The translations under genes were made by a program, and so were the position numbers. This document shows positions 34,591 through 43,645 of a stretch of 64,000 bases of DNA, in pieces. A model generated the notes under the pieces. The model was not told where the DNA came from. It ran no database searches and saw nothing but the letters and a program-made list of their open reading frames with translations. The stretch is taken from NCBI RefSeq assembly GCF_017309955.1, contig NZ_CP021247.1, positions 2,257,001 to 2,321,000 on the forward strand, read 5' to 3'. Each line of letters opens with the position of its first letter. Positions within the stretch are counted from its first letter, which is position 1. The DNA comes from Novosphingobium sp. KA1. GTDB lineage: Bacteria; Pseudomonadota; Alphaproteobacteria; Sphingomonadales; Sphingomonadaceae.

Positions 34591-36149
34591 AGCGGCTGCT
34601 CGCCTCGATACTTCTGGCCGGTTCGGTACTGGCGTCTGCCCCGGCGGCGCGGGCCGACGCCGCCGGAGAGGCCCGCGCGGCCCGCGTGATGGATGCGCTG
34701 TCGGGCAATGCCGCGATGCTGCGCACGTTCCTTCAGGCGATGCCCAAGGGCGGCGATCTGCACAACCACCTCGGCGGCACGCCTTCGGCGGAGGACTGGC
34801 TGGGCTGGGCGGGCAAGGCGGGGTTCTGCGCCGGTGCCGATCTCGCGCTGGTGCCGCCGCCCTGCGCCGAGGCCGACAAGATCACCCGCTTGGCCAGCGA
34901 CCGGCCGTTCGACTACGCGAAGCTGGTCGATCACCTCGGCACGCGCGGCTGGCAGCACGGGATCGGCGCGGACGATGTGTCCGGTCATACCCAGTTCTTC
35001 ATCAGCTTCGACCGGTTCGGCCCTGCCGCGCGCGGGCAGATGGCGCAGGCGATGATGGTGGCGCTGCGCACGACCGCGGGCGATCACGGCCTCTATCTCG
35101 AACTCATGCACAATCCCGAGGTCATGATGGCCGCGATCCTCGCCGCGCCTGACGTGCCGCTCGGCGAGGCGGGGCTGGCCGCGCGCTATGCGCAGGAAGT
35201 GAAGGCGCTGGCGCCCGTCATCGCCCAGGCCCGCGCCGAACTGGACCGCGACGAGGCGACCGTGCGCAAGGGGCTCGCCTGCGGAACCGCCGCGGCCGAC
35301 CCGGCCTGCGGGGTGGCGCTGCACTATCTCGCCAGCGGGTTCCGCGCGCTGCCGCCCGCGCAAGTGTTCCGCTCGCTGATCCTCTCCTTCGCGCTGGCCG
35401 ATGCCGATCCGCGTTATGTCGGCATCAACCTGGTCCAGCCCGAGGACTGGCCGGTCGCCCTTCGCGATTACGACTTGCACATGGCGATGGTGCGTTTCCT
35501 TGCCGTCAAATATCCGCGCGTCCATCGCACCCTCCACGCCGGCGAACTGGCCTTCGGGCAAGTGCCGCCCGCGGCGATGAAGAACCATATGCGAAAGGCC
35601 ATCGAGGCCGGGGCCGAGCGTATCGGCCACGGCAGCGGCATCGCCTATGAGGACAACGCGCCCGCCACCCTGCGCAAGATGGCTGCCGATCACATCGCGG
35701 TGGAGGTCAACCTCACCAGCAACGACGTGATCCTGGGCCTGAAGGGCGGAGCGCATCCGATCAATCTCTACCGCCGCTTCGGGGTGCCGGTGACGCTCTC
35801 GACCGACGATCAGGGCATCCTGCGCACCGACCTCACCAACGAATACGAGCGGGCCGTGCGCGAGCAGGGGCTGACGTACGCCGATCTCAAGAAAGTCGCA
35901 CGCGACAGCCTGGAGTTCGGTTTCATGCCCGGCACCGGCCTCTGGCGCGATCGCCGCGCGGGCGAGCCGGTGGCGGCCTGCGCGGCCGGTTTTGCCGCGC
36001 CTGCCTGCCGCGCGTTGCAGGCAGGCAGCGAGAAGGCCGGCCTCGAAGCCGAACTCGAAGCGCGTTTCGACCGCTTCGAGGCAGGCATGGACGACTGGAA
36101 TCCGGCGCCCAGCCCCCCATCGGAGGCTGCGCCCGGTACGAACGAATAA
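34587..36149 (+). CDS. Secreted adenosine deaminase-like protein
   Basis: A 520-residue protein with a clear signal peptide (MKRLLASILLAGSVLASAPAARA). Metal and substrate motifs of the adenosine deaminase superfamily are present: GGDLHNHLGGTP, HRTLHAGELAF, AERIGHGSGIAY and TLSTDDQGILR. It is longer than cytosolic ADA, with inserted segments carrying cysteine pairs (KAGFC and PPPC; GLAC and DPAC; ACAAG and PAC), as expected for an exported, disulfide-bonded enzyme. It probably deaminates adenosine in the periplasm. It starts at a GTG overlapping the NUP stop. The cytoplasmic deaminase at 29393 is a separate enzyme acting on the free base. Confidence 0.87.
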   Translation: MKRLLASILLAGSVLASAPAARADAAGEARAARVMDALSGNAAMLRTFLQAMPKGGDLHNHLGGTPSAEDWLGWAGKAGFCAGADLALVPPPCAEADKITRLASDRPFDYAKLVDHLGTRGWQHGIGADDVSGHTQFFISFDRFGPAARGQMAQAMMVALRTTAGDHGLYLELMHNPEVMMAAILAAPDVPLGEAGLAARYAQEVKALAPVIAQARAELDRDEATVRKGLACGTAAADPACGVALHYLASGFRALPPAQVFRSLILSFALADADPRYVGINLVQPEDWPVALRDYDLHMAMVRFLAVKYPRVHRTLHAGELAFGQVPPAAMKNHMRKAIEAGAERIGHGSGIAYEDNAPATLRKMAADHIAVEVNLTSNDVILGLKGGAHPINLYRRFGVPVTLSTDDQGILRTDLTNEYERAVREQGLTYADLKKVARDSLEFGFMPGTGLWRDRRAGEPVAACAAGFAAPACRALQAGSEKAGLEAELEARFDRFEAGMDDWNPAPSPPSEAAPGTNE

Positions 36150-36290
36150 AAAACAAGGAATGGGTGCCCGGCGCGCCGCCACAGGACGTGCCGCAACAAG
36201 AATAAGCCCCATGGGAGAGGTGGGACACACACAAAGCGAATCCGGTCCGCATCAGGGGTGAGCGGCGCGGAATTCAGGGGGTTTGGCACG

Positions 36291-38780
36291 ATGACCGCAA
36301 CGAACAACAATGAGGTGATTTTCCGCTCGGCCATGAAGTACGGCAAGCGACGAGGGGCCCTGATGGGTCTCACGGCCGCGCTGCTGTGCGGATCGGCGAT
36401 CGCTTCGCCCGCCTTTGCCGAAGACGCTCCGGCAGATCCGGCACCGACCGAGGAACCGGCCAAGGACATCGTCGTCACCGGCTCGCTCGGCGCGCTTCCG
36501 GTCGCCGATGTCGGCTCGGTGTTCGGGTTCGACAAGACCATCACCGAAACGCCGCGCTCGGCCTCGACGATCAGCAACGAGCAGATCGAACGCTTCGGCA
36601 TCACGGATATCTACGATCTCGTCGCGCAGGCGCCGGGCACGTTCACCAACTCGTTCTTCGGGGTTGGCGGCGCGCTCGACATTCGCGGCACGCCGGGTGA
36701 AGTCTACTTCCGCGGCATGCGCCGCCTCGACAATCCGGGCAACTACCCGACCCCGATCGGCGCTTCGGACCGCATCGACATCGTGCGCGGTCCTGCCTCG
36801 CCGATCTACGGCCCGTCGAAGACCGGCGGCTACATGAACTTCGTGCCCAAGACCGCGCGCGTGGCGGGCGGTTCCTACCTCTCCGATCCCGAAGGCGAAG
36901 TGACCTTTACCGGCGGCTCGTGGGAGAAGGCCGATCTCAAGGCCGAAATCCGCGGTCCCGGCAAGATCGGCAGCCAGGAATTCGGCTACAGCCTGTTCGC
37001 CGAAGTGGAAGATTCCGGCAGCTACTACCGCAACATTTCCACCAAGAACACGGTGCTGCAGGCCGCTTTCGATACCGACTTCACGCCCAACCTGCGGCTG
37101 GAATTCGGCGGCATGTACCAGAACTTCAAGGGCGTGCAGAACGGCGGCTGGAACCGCCTGACGCAGGATCTGGTCGATCACGGCACCTACATCACCGGCG
37201 CCGCGCAATCGGTCGATGCCAATGGCGATGGCCAGATTTCCGCCAGCGAGTTCCAGGCGATCGGCAGCTTCGGCCCGTTCGGGGTGCCGGCCGCCTCGTT
37301 CACCGACGCGACCTTCACGGACACCTATCCCTGGATGGCGCTGACCAACACCGGCACCACCAAGCTCAGCCGCAAGGACGTGCTGGCGGGCAAGGACGAC
37401 CGGCTCGATAACCGTGGCACCACCCTCTACGCGGACCTCATCTGGGATGGTGAGGACGACCTCCAGATCAAGAACCAGGCCTTCTACGACAGCTACGAGA
37501 ACATCAACGAGAACGCCTACGGCTTCGCGCAATTCCACGATTCCTGGGTGTTCGAGGACAAGATTGTGCTCTCGAAGAAGTTCACCAGCGATATCGGCAA
37601 GTTCGCGTTCCAGGTCTCGCCCTCGATCCGCTACACCAAGTTCAAGCACGGTGACGATTTCGATTACGAATACTTCCACCGCGTCGACCTGACGGTGGGC
37701 TACAACGCCCTGTCGGACCGCCTGCTCGCCACCGAATGCCCGTTCAGCACCGAGGCCGGCTACACGGCGGCGGACTGCGGCTATTCGAACTACGTGACCG
37801 GCCACTATACCGACTACGCGCTGGCGGGCCTTGCCGATCTCGACTTCAACTTCGGCCTCGGCATCACGCTGGGCGGCCGCTACGACTACATCAAGGCCAA
37901 GTCGACCTACGACCCCACCAAGATGCTGGTCGCCCCCACGCTGGTCTCGGCCAGCAACAGCAAGGGCGCCTGGTCGTGGTCGGCCTCCGCCAACTACAAG
38001 CTGCCCTTCGGCGTGATCCCCTATGCCACCATCGCCCGCCAGTCGACGGTGATCGCCGGGCAGGGCGCCGAACTCTACGCGGGCGACGTCGCTGCCGGCA
38101 CCTTCGTTTCGGCATCCAAGCTCTACGAAGGCGGCATCAAGGGCAGCTTCCTCGACGACCGGCTCTATGCGGCGCTGTCGGTCTACAAGCAGAAGCGTAC
38201 CGACTACAACATCCAGTCGATCACCGTGAACCAGTCGGTGGAGACCAAGGGGCTCGAGGCCGAGGCGCGCTGGTCGGTCAACAAGCACCTGCTGGTGACC
38301 GGCGGCTACACCCGCACCAAGGTCTACAACCTGACCGCGATCGAGGACGGTTCGCTGTTCAGCTTCTTCGGCATCGAGGATCTGGTCAACGTCTCCGATC
38401 CCACGCTCTACCTCGGCGGCCAGCCGATCGGCCTCGTGCTGGTCGACAGCAAGGCGAAGTCGCGCCGCGCCGGTATCCCGACCAACCTCTACTCGCTGAC
38501 GGCGACTTATGCTTTCGACATGGGCCTTGCGCTCAGCGCCAGCGCGGTGAAGGTGGATTCGGTCTATTCCGGCCAGTCGCAGGCGGTGAAGCTGCCGGCC
38601 TATACCAAGGTCGATCTCTCGGCCTCGTACGAGACCGGGCCGTGGCTCTTCCGCGTGGTGGTGAAGAACGCCACCAACGAGCGCTACTTCCGCGCCAACT
38701 TCACCGAACTGTTCGGCTCGACCATCGTGCTGCCGGAAACCCCGCGCAGCTGGCAGGGCTCGATCGTCTACAAGTTCTGA
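36291..38780 (+). CDS. TonB-dependent receptor linked to purine/nucleoside genes
   Basis: 829 residues from ATG 36291, which has AGGGGG upstream; a start at 36333 (MKYGKRRGALMG) would give a more compact signal peptide ending at PAFA. The mature N-terminus carries KDIVVTGSL, a TonB-box-like element, then plug motifs TETPRSASTISNEQIERFG, ALDIRGTPGEVYFRGMRR and IVRGPASPIYGPSKTGGYMNFV. The barrel ends in WQGSIVYKF. It resembles the siderophore-receptor branch of the family, but lies between secreted adenosine deaminase and a NUP gene, so uptake of nucleosides, nucleotides or nucleic acid fragments is inferred. An iron complex cannot be excluded. Confidence 0.9.
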   Translation: MTATNNNEVIFRSAMKYGKRRGALMGLTAALLCGSAIASPAFAEDAPADPAPTEEPAKDIVVTGSLGALPVADVGSVFGFDKTITETPRSASTISNEQIERFGITDIYDLVAQAPGTFTNSFFGVGGALDIRGTPGEVYFRGMRRLDNPGNYPTPIGASDRIDIVRGPASPIYGPSKTGGYMNFVPKTARVAGGSYLSDPEGEVTFTGGSWEKADLKAEIRGPGKIGSQEFGYSLFAEVEDSGSYYRNISTKNTVLQAAFDTDFTPNLRLEFGGMYQNFKGVQNGGWNRLTQDLVDHGTYITGAAQSVDANGDGQISASEFQAIGSFGPFGVPAASFTDATFTDTYPWMALTNTGTTKLSRKDVLAGKDDRLDNRGTTLYADLIWDGEDDLQIKNQAFYDSYENINENAYGFAQFHDSWVFEDKIVLSKKFTSDIGKFAFQVSPSIRYTKFKHGDDFDYEYFHRVDLTVGYNALSDRLLATECPFSTEAGYTAADCGYSNYVTGHYTDYALAGLADLDFNFGLGITLGGRYDYIKAKSTYDPTKMLVAPTLVSASNSKGAWSWSASANYKLPFGVIPYATIARQSTVIAGQGAELYAGDVAAGTFVSASKLYEGGIKGSFLDDRLYAALSVYKQKRTDYNIQSITVNQSVETKGLEAEARWSVNKHLLVTGGYTRTKVYNLTAIEDGSLFSFFGIEDLVNVSDPTLYLGGQPIGLVLVDSKAKSRRAGIPTNLYSLTATYAFDMGLALSASAVKVDSVYSGQSQAVKLPAYTKVDLSASYETGPWLFRVVVKNATNERYFRANFTELFGSTIVLPETPRSWQGSIVYKF

Positions 38781-38791
38781 TTTTTCCTCTT

Positions 38792-38829
38792 CCGGGGGCG
38801 CTTCCCTACTGGCGCCCCCGGTTCCCTTT
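38792..38829 (+). terminator. Intrinsic terminator or attenuator after the TonB receptor
   Basis: CCGGGGGCG (38792-38800) pairs with CGCCCCCGG (38813-38821), loop of 12 bases, followed by TTCCCTTTT. It lies in the 65-bp gap before the second NUP gene and probably reduces read-through from the receptor gene. Confidence 0.65.
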
Positions 38830-38845
38830 TAGGCGCGTGCTCTTG

Positions 38846-39955
38846 ATGATCCTTTCGAAGACATTTCCGGTGTTCCTGGCGGCCGCCGCGTTGGCGCTGG
38901 GCGCCGCCCCGACGCTTGCGGCTCCTGCCGTTCCCGACATTTCCGCCTGCCAGCCGGGCAAGCCCTGCGCGGCGCCGCTGCCGGTCAAAGTGGTGGTCGT
39001 CTCGCTGTTCGAGATCGGCAAGGACGAAGGCGATACGGCGGGCGAATTCCAGCTCTGGAAGGAACGCGCGCACCTCACCCAGCGCATTCCTTTCCCGCAG
39101 TCGTTCCATGACCTCTATTACAACCCGGAAACGCAGGTTCTGGGCATGGTGACCGGCGTCGGCACCGCGCGCTCGACGGCGGCGACGATGGCGCTCGGCC
39201 TCGATCCGCGCTTCGATCTGTCGAAGGCCTACTGGCTGGTGGCGGGCATCGCCGGGATCGACCCACAGGATGCCTCGATCGGCTCGGCGGCCTGGGCGCG
39301 CTATGTGGTCGATGGCGACCTGGCCCACGAGATCGACGCGCGCGAGATCCCCAAGGACTGGAAAAGCGGCTATTTCCCGCGCCACCTCAAGGGCCCGAAC
39401 GACACCACCACGCCGATCGATACTTCGGGCGGCGAAGTCTACCAGATCAACCCCAAACTGGTCGGCTGGGCGTTCAAGCTGACCAGGGACGTCAAGCTGC
39501 CCGACAGCGACGCGATCCGCACCGAACGCATGCGCTTCACCGGCTATCCCAACGCGCAGAAGCCGCCGTTCGTGCTGGAGGGCGAGACGCTTTCGGCGAT
39601 GACCTTCTGGCACGGCAAGCTGCTGACCGACTGGGCCAACGACTGGGTGCATTACTGGACGCAAGGCAAGGGCGAATTCGTGACCTCGGCCATGGAAGAC
39701 ACCGGCGTGCTTCAGGCGATGACCTACCTCGACCGGATCGGCCGCGCGCAGAAGGACCGCGTGCTCGTCCTGCGGGCCGGTTCCAACTACACGATGCCGC
39801 CGCCGGGCGTGGATGCCGCCTCCTACCTGCTGCGCGAGAACGAGGGGTATGCCGGGCTCGAAGCCTCGGTGGAGAGCCTCTACGTGGTCGGCTCCAAGGT
39901 CGTCGATGCCTGGCTGAAGAACTGGGATACCTACAAGGATACCCCGCCGGAATGA
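38846..39955 (+). CDS. Exported NUP-family protein, copy 2
   Basis: A 369-residue paralogue of the protein at 33439. Signal peptide KTFPVFLAAAALALGAAPTLA; then VKVVVVSLFEIGKDEGDTAGEF, AYWLVAGIAGIDPQDASIGSAAW, YPNAQKPPFVLEGETL (identical in the two copies) and LRAGSNYTMPPPG. A cysteine pair near the mature N-terminus (SACQPGKPC) is absent from copy 1. No further hydrophobic helices, so probably a soluble periplasmic protein. The stop abuts the stop of the convergent LysR gene with no base between. Function as for copy 1: nucleoside binding or cleavage, not established. Confidence 0.85.
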   Translation: MILSKTFPVFLAAAALALGAAPTLAAPAVPDISACQPGKPCAAPLPVKVVVVSLFEIGKDEGDTAGEFQLWKERAHLTQRIPFPQSFHDLYYNPETQVLGMVTGVGTARSTAATMALGLDPRFDLSKAYWLVAGIAGIDPQDASIGSAAWARYVVDGDLAHEIDAREIPKDWKSGYFPRHLKGPNDTTTPIDTSGGEVYQINPKLVGWAFKLTRDVKLPDSDAIRTERMRFTGYPNAQKPPFVLEGETLSAMTFWHGKLLTDWANDWVHYWTQGKGEFVTSAMEDTGVLQAMTYLDRIGRAQKDRVLVLRAGSNYTMPPPGVDAASYLLRENEGYAGLEASVESLYVVGSKVVDAWLKNWDTYKDTPPE

Positions 39956-40852
39956 TCAGTTAGGGGGAAGGCTGGCGGCGATCGTCTCCAGTATCGCCGC
40001 CAGCTTTTCCGCTTCGTCCGCGCTGCCGGGATGGACCGGCGCGCGGATGAAACCCAGGCGCCGCGTCAGGCCGAAATCCCTCACTTCGGCCGTCGCCGTC
40101 CCTTCCGGGGCCAGCGAGCGCGGCGCCACCGTTATGCCAAGGCCCGCCGCGACCATGCGCAGGCAGCGGTCCTCGTTCTCGCTGCGCAGGGCAAAGCGCG
40201 GGCGCACCCCGGCATCGGTGAAGAAGCGGCTGGTGCGTTGCAGCGCCTCGCAGGAGCGGCGGGCGATCATGATCTCGCTGGCGAGGTCCCCGGCTGCCAG
40301 TTCGGCGGTTCCGGCCAGCGGGTGGCGCGCCGCCATGACCACGACATAGGGTTCCTCCAGCAGCGGCGTGACTTCCGGCCGGTTTTCGGCCCCGTTTTCG
40401 GATTTGCCCAGCAGGGTGAGGGCAAGCTGGATCTTGCCGCTGGCCAACTGGCCGCGCAGGTCGTGGTCGTTGCCCTCCACCAGTTCCACGCCGTAGTGCT
40501 CGGCCAACTGCGCGGCGATGGCTTGCAGCATCGAGCCGCAGATCGTCGGGATCACCCCCAGCTTGAGGTCCGGCCAGGGCTGCTCGGGATAGGCCGAGGC
40601 CTTGGCGAACTGGTCGGCGCGGCGGAAGCCGGCTTCCAGGTCGCGGGCGATGGGCAGGAAGGCGCCGCCCGGCTCGGTCAGGCGGACATGGCGCCGGTCG
40701 CGCACGAACAGCGCAGAGCCCACCAGACGCTCCAGTTCGGCGATGGCGGTGGAGACGGTGGGCTGGGTCACATGCAGCCGCGCCGCTGCCTGCTTGAAGC
40801 TGCCGGAATCGGCCACGGCCAGGAAATGCCGGATGTGGGCGCGCTTTATCAT
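39956..40852 (-). CDS. LysR-family transcriptional regulator
   Basis: A 298-residue protein. The N-terminal DNA-binding domain is canonical (MIKRAHIRHFLAVADSGSFK, QAAARLHVTQPTVSTAIAEL, ERLVGSALFVRD). The effector domain includes LKLGVIPTICGSMLQAIA and VTPLLEEPYVVVMAARHPL. It is convergent with NUP copy 2 (stops abut as TGATCA) and divergent from the isovaleryl-CoA dehydrogenase gene, with a 113-bp gap to the latter's start at 40966. The divergent arrangement suggests that it controls that gene and/or itself. It differs from the LysR at 32196 and no copy of the 35-bp site is seen in this gap. Confidence 0.92.
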   Translation of the reverse strand: MIKRAHIRHFLAVADSGSFKQAAARLHVTQPTVSTAIAELERLVGSALFVRDRRHVRLTEPGGAFLPIARDLEAGFRRADQFAKASAYPEQPWPDLKLGVIPTICGSMLQAIAAQLAEHYGVELVEGNDHDLRGQLASGKIQLALTLLGKSENGAENRPEVTPLLEEPYVVVMAARHPLAGTAELAAGDLASEIMIARRSCEALQRTSRFFTDAGVRPRFALRSENEDRCLRMVAAGLGITVAPRSLAPEGTATAEVRDFGLTRRLGFIRAPVHPGSADEAEKLAAILETIAASLPPN

Positions 40853-40965
40853 TGGTAAAATCTATTCAAGGATCCTGTAAGTTTCAATTTGTTTGAACCT
40901 GAGGCTTTCGATAGTTTCGTCCGCAAAGGCCGCAAGGACGCGCCGTGGAATTTTGGGAAGACGAC

Positions 40966-42126
40966 ATGAAAGCCACCCCCGACTTCGACTTCGCACTGGG
41001 CGAAAGCGCCGGGATGATCCGCGAAAGCGTCGCCCGCTTCGCCGACGAGCAGATCGCGCCGCTGGCTGCGAAGATCGATGCCGAGGACCGGTTCCCGCGC
41101 GAACTCTGGCCCGCGATGGGCGAACTCGGCCTGCACGGGCTGACGGTGGAGGAAGAGTGGGGCGGCACCGGGCTCGGCTATCTGGAGCATGTGATCGCGG
41201 TGGAGGAAGTCAGCCGTGCCTCGGCCTCGGTGGGCCTGTCCTACGGCGCCCATTCGAACCTCTGCGTCAACCAGATCCGCCGCTGGGGCAATGACGCGCA
41301 GAAGGCGGCGTACCTGCCGAAGCTGATCTCGGGCGAGCATGTGGGCAGCCTCGCCATGTCCGAAGTCGGCGCCGGGTCGGACGTCGTCAGCATGAAGTTG
41401 CGCGCCGACGCCGTAGAGGGTGGGTTCCGCCTCAACGGCACCAAGTTCTGGATCACCAACGGCACCTGTGCCGATGTGCTGGTGGTCTATGCCAAGACCG
41501 ATGCCGAGGCCGGATCGAAGGGCATCACCGCCTTCCTGATCGAGAAGGACATGCCCGGTTTCTCGATCGGCCAGAAGATCGACAAGCTGGGCATGCGCGG
41601 CTCGCCCACCTGCGAACTGGTGTTCGACGATTGCTTCGTGCCTGCCGGGAACGTGATGGGCCCGCTCAACGGCGGCGTGAAAGTGCTGATGAGCGGCCTC
41701 GACTACGAGCGCGTGGTGCTGGCCGGCCTCCAGATCGGCATCATGCAGGCCTGCCTCGACACTGTGATCCCCTATGTGCGGGAACGCCGCCAGTTCGGCA
41801 GCGCCATCGGCACGTTCCAGCTGATGCAGGCGAAAGTGGCGGACATGTACGTCGCGCTGCAATCGGCGCGGGCCTATGTCTATGCGGTGGCGCGCGCCTG
41901 CGACGCCGGGCAGACCACCCGCTTCGATGCGGCCGGGGCGATCCTGCTCGCCAGCGAGAACGCCTTCCGCGTCGCGGGCGAGGCGGTGCAGGCGCTGGGC
42001 GGGGCGGGCTATACCAGGGACTGGCCGGTCGAACGTTATCTGCGCGATGCCAAGTTGCTGGATATCGGCGCGGGCACCAACGAGATCCGGCGGATGCTGA
42101 TCGGGCGGGAACTGATCGGGGCTTAA
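40966..42126 (+). CDS. ivd: Isovaleryl-CoA dehydrogenase
   Basis: A 386-residue acyl-CoA dehydrogenase. The N-terminus [20 protein letters not shown] and the substrate-loop segment [15 protein letters not shown] are typical of isovaleryl-CoA dehydrogenases. FAD-binding parts include [17 protein letters not shown] and FWITNG; the catalytic-base region is DYERVVLAG, with a C-terminal [19 protein letters not shown]. It oxidises isovaleryl-CoA to 3-methylcrotonyl-CoA in leucine breakdown. I chose ATG 40966 because GGGAAG lies five bases upstream; GTG 40945 is an alternative. The other liu genes (carboxylase, hydratase, lyase) are not in the window. Confidence 0.9.
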   Translation: MKATPDFDFALGESAGMIRESVARFADEQIAPLAAKIDAEDRFPRELWPAMGELGLHGLTVEEEWGGTGLGYLEHVIAVEEVSRASASVGLSYGAHSNLCVNQIRRWGNDAQKAAYLPKLISGEHVGSLAMSEVGAGSDVVSMKLRADAVEGGFRLNGTKFWITNGTCADVLVVYAKTDAEAGSKGITAFLIEKDMPGFSIGQKIDKLGMRGSPTCELVFDDCFVPAGNVMGPLNGGVKVLMSGLDYERVVLAGLQIGIMQACLDTVIPYVRERRQFGSAIGTFQLMQAKVADMYVALQSARAYVYAVARACDAGQTTRFDAAGAILLASENAFRVAGEAVQALGGAGYTRDWPVERYLRDAKLLDIGAGTNEIRRMLIGRELIGA

Positions 42127-42143
42127 GGTAAAAGAGAGAAGTC

Positions 42144-42162
42144 CTGGGGGATGATCCCCCAG
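42144..42162. terminator. Palindrome after ivd
   Basis: CTGGGGGATGATCCCCCAG, an almost perfect palindrome 17 bases after the ivd stop. The surrounding gap 42127-42321 holds no gene and a second hairpin. Confidence 0.55.
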
Positions 42163-42292
42163 ACCCGCATAATGTCTTCGTTGCGCCTCGCCAAACTGTC
42201 GTGCGCTCCTTGCGGCGCAGCCAATAAGTCTCCCGACGCCGCCATGGGTGCGCTGCGCAGTTGGTCGGCCTGACCCAGACGGTATCGGGGGT

Positions 42293-42322
42293 GCAGGGGG
42301 GCTCTGCTCCCCTGCTTTCTCT
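42293..42322. terminator. Hairpin between ivd and tesB (convergent)
   Basis: GCAGGGG (42293-42299) and CCCCTGC (42309-42315) form a stem with a nine-base loop, followed by TTTCTCTT. It sits just behind the tesB stop on the opposite strand, so it may serve either gene. Confidence 0.5.
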
Positions 42323-43179
42323 TATCCTTGCTTCACCCGAAGCAACCCCTCTTGCGCCACACTCGCCACCAGAGTCCCGTCGCGCGAATAGATCGCCCCG
42401 CGTGCGAAGCCGCGGGCGTGGCCGGACCAGGGGCTGTCCATCGCATAGAGCAGCCAGTCGTCGATGGGCGGGGTCTGGTGGAACCAGATCGTGTGATCGA
42501 GGCTGGCGCCGGAGACGCCGGGCGAGAAGAAGCCCATGCCGTGCGGCATCAGCGCGGTGGAGATCAGCGCGAAGTCGCTGGCGTAGGCAAGGACGACGCG
42601 CTGCATCACCGCATCCTCGCCCATCGGCGCGGCCATGCGGAACCACTGGTTGCGCTGCGGCAGATCGCGCTCGCCGGTTCCGGGGGGCGCGGGCGGGCAG
42701 GGCCGGATCTCGAAGGCAGCGAGGCGTTCGAGCAGGAAGCCGGGCAGCTTCTGCCCGGCGGCGGCGAGCGCGGTCTTGAAGTCCGGGCACTGTTCGGGCG
42801 CGGGTACTAGCGGCATCGGCACCGCGTGGGCGAGCCCCTCTTCGGGCCGGTGGAACGAGGCGGCGAGGTTCAGGATCGGTTTGCCGCCCTGCATGGCGAC
42901 GACACGGCGATTGGAGAAGCTGTTGCCGTCGAAATCGGGCAATACGCGGTAGACGATCGGCCGTCCGGCATCGCCCGCGCGCAGGAAGTAGGCGTGGAGC
43001 GAGTGGGCTTGCCGGTCGGGGGCGATGTCCCGCGCGGCGGCGGCCAGCGCCTGCGCCACCACCTGACCGCCATAGACGCGGCCCGGCTGCGGCGAGACGG
43101 CGCCGCCGCGGAAGATGCCGGTATCGATTTCCTCGACCGTGAGCAGGCCGATCAGGTCGGCGACGGCCGCTTCACGCAC
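42322..43179 (-). CDS. tesB: Acyl-CoA thioesterase II
   Basis: A 285-residue double-hotdog thioesterase. It has GRVYGGQVVAQALAAA and SLHAYFLRAGDAGRPIVYRV in the first hotdog, NRRVVAMQGGKPILNLAASF, and MPHGMGFFSPGVSGASLDHT with the catalytic Asp/His region IWFH in the second. It releases fatty acids from acyl-CoA. It is the last gene of the minus-strand fadL-fadD-merR-tesB operon and overlaps the merR stop by eight bases. Co-transcription with fadD suggests tuning of the acyl-CoA pool. A conventional member of the family. Confidence 0.92.
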   Translation of the reverse strand: MREAAVADLIGLLTVEEIDTGIFRGGAVSPQPGRVYGGQVVAQALAAAARDIAPDRQAHSLHAYFLRAGDAGRPIVYRVLPDFDGNSFSNRRVVAMQGGKPILNLAASFHRPEEGLAHAVPMPLVPAPEQCPDFKTALAAAGQKLPGFLLERLAAFEIRPCPPAPPGTGERDLPQRNQWFRMAAPMGEDAVMQRVVLAYASDFALISTALMPHGMGFFSPGVSGASLDHTIWFHQTPPIDDWLLYAMDSPWSGHARGFARGAIYSRDGTLVASVAQEGLLRVKQG

Positions 43180-43645
43180 CGGCAGGGCCTTTCACCGGCT
43201 TCACCGGCGAGCCTTCCAGCCAGGCGAGCGACTGGCGTTCGATCGAGAGCATTTCCTCCAGCGTCTGGTCGATCGCGGTGCGCTGCTGGCGCAGTTCCTC
43301 GATCCGGTCGCGGATGCGGGAGAGCAGGGCGCGGACCTGCTCCTGATGCTCCGGGTCGACGTCGTAGAGGTCGAGGAATTCCTTGATCTCGCGGATCGAG
43401 AAACCCAGCCGCTTGCCGCGCAGGATCAGCTGCATGCGGCCCATCTCGCGCTTCGAATAGATGCGGGTGGTGCCCGCGCGGTGCGGCGCGATCAGGCCCT
43501 TGTCCTCGTAGAAACGCAAGGTGCGCATGGTCACGCCGAGCTGCGTGGCGGCTTCCTGGATGCCGAGCATGTCGGTGCCGGGACCGGTTTCGGGCACCGG
43601 TGCCCCTTCGGCACTGCCGTCCAGCGCTGCCCCCGCGCCGTTCAT
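43172..43645 (-). CDS. MerR-family regulator in the fatty acid operon
   Basis: A 157-residue protein. After a 25-residue variable N-terminus, the MerR helix-turn-helix is clear: MLGIQEAATQLGVTMRTLRFYEDKGLI (26-52), followed by the wing and a C-terminal coiled-coil LSRIRDRIEELRQQRTAIDQ. No metal-binding cysteines, so not a metal sensor. It overlaps fadD by four bases upstream and tesB by eight downstream. Similar MerR proteins control branched-chain or fatty acid catabolism (LiuR/PsrA-like function) by sensing acyl-CoA, and that is inferred here. A later internal start at the MLGIQEA methionine is possible. Confidence 0.88.
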   Translation of the reverse strand: MNGAGAALDGSAEGAPVPETGPGTDMLGIQEAATQLGVTMRTLRFYEDKGLIAPHRAGTTRIYSKREMGRMQLILRGKRLGFSIREIKEFLDLYDVDPEHQEQVRALLSRIRDRIEELRQQRTAIDQTLEEMLSIERQSLAWLEGSPVKPVKGPAGA

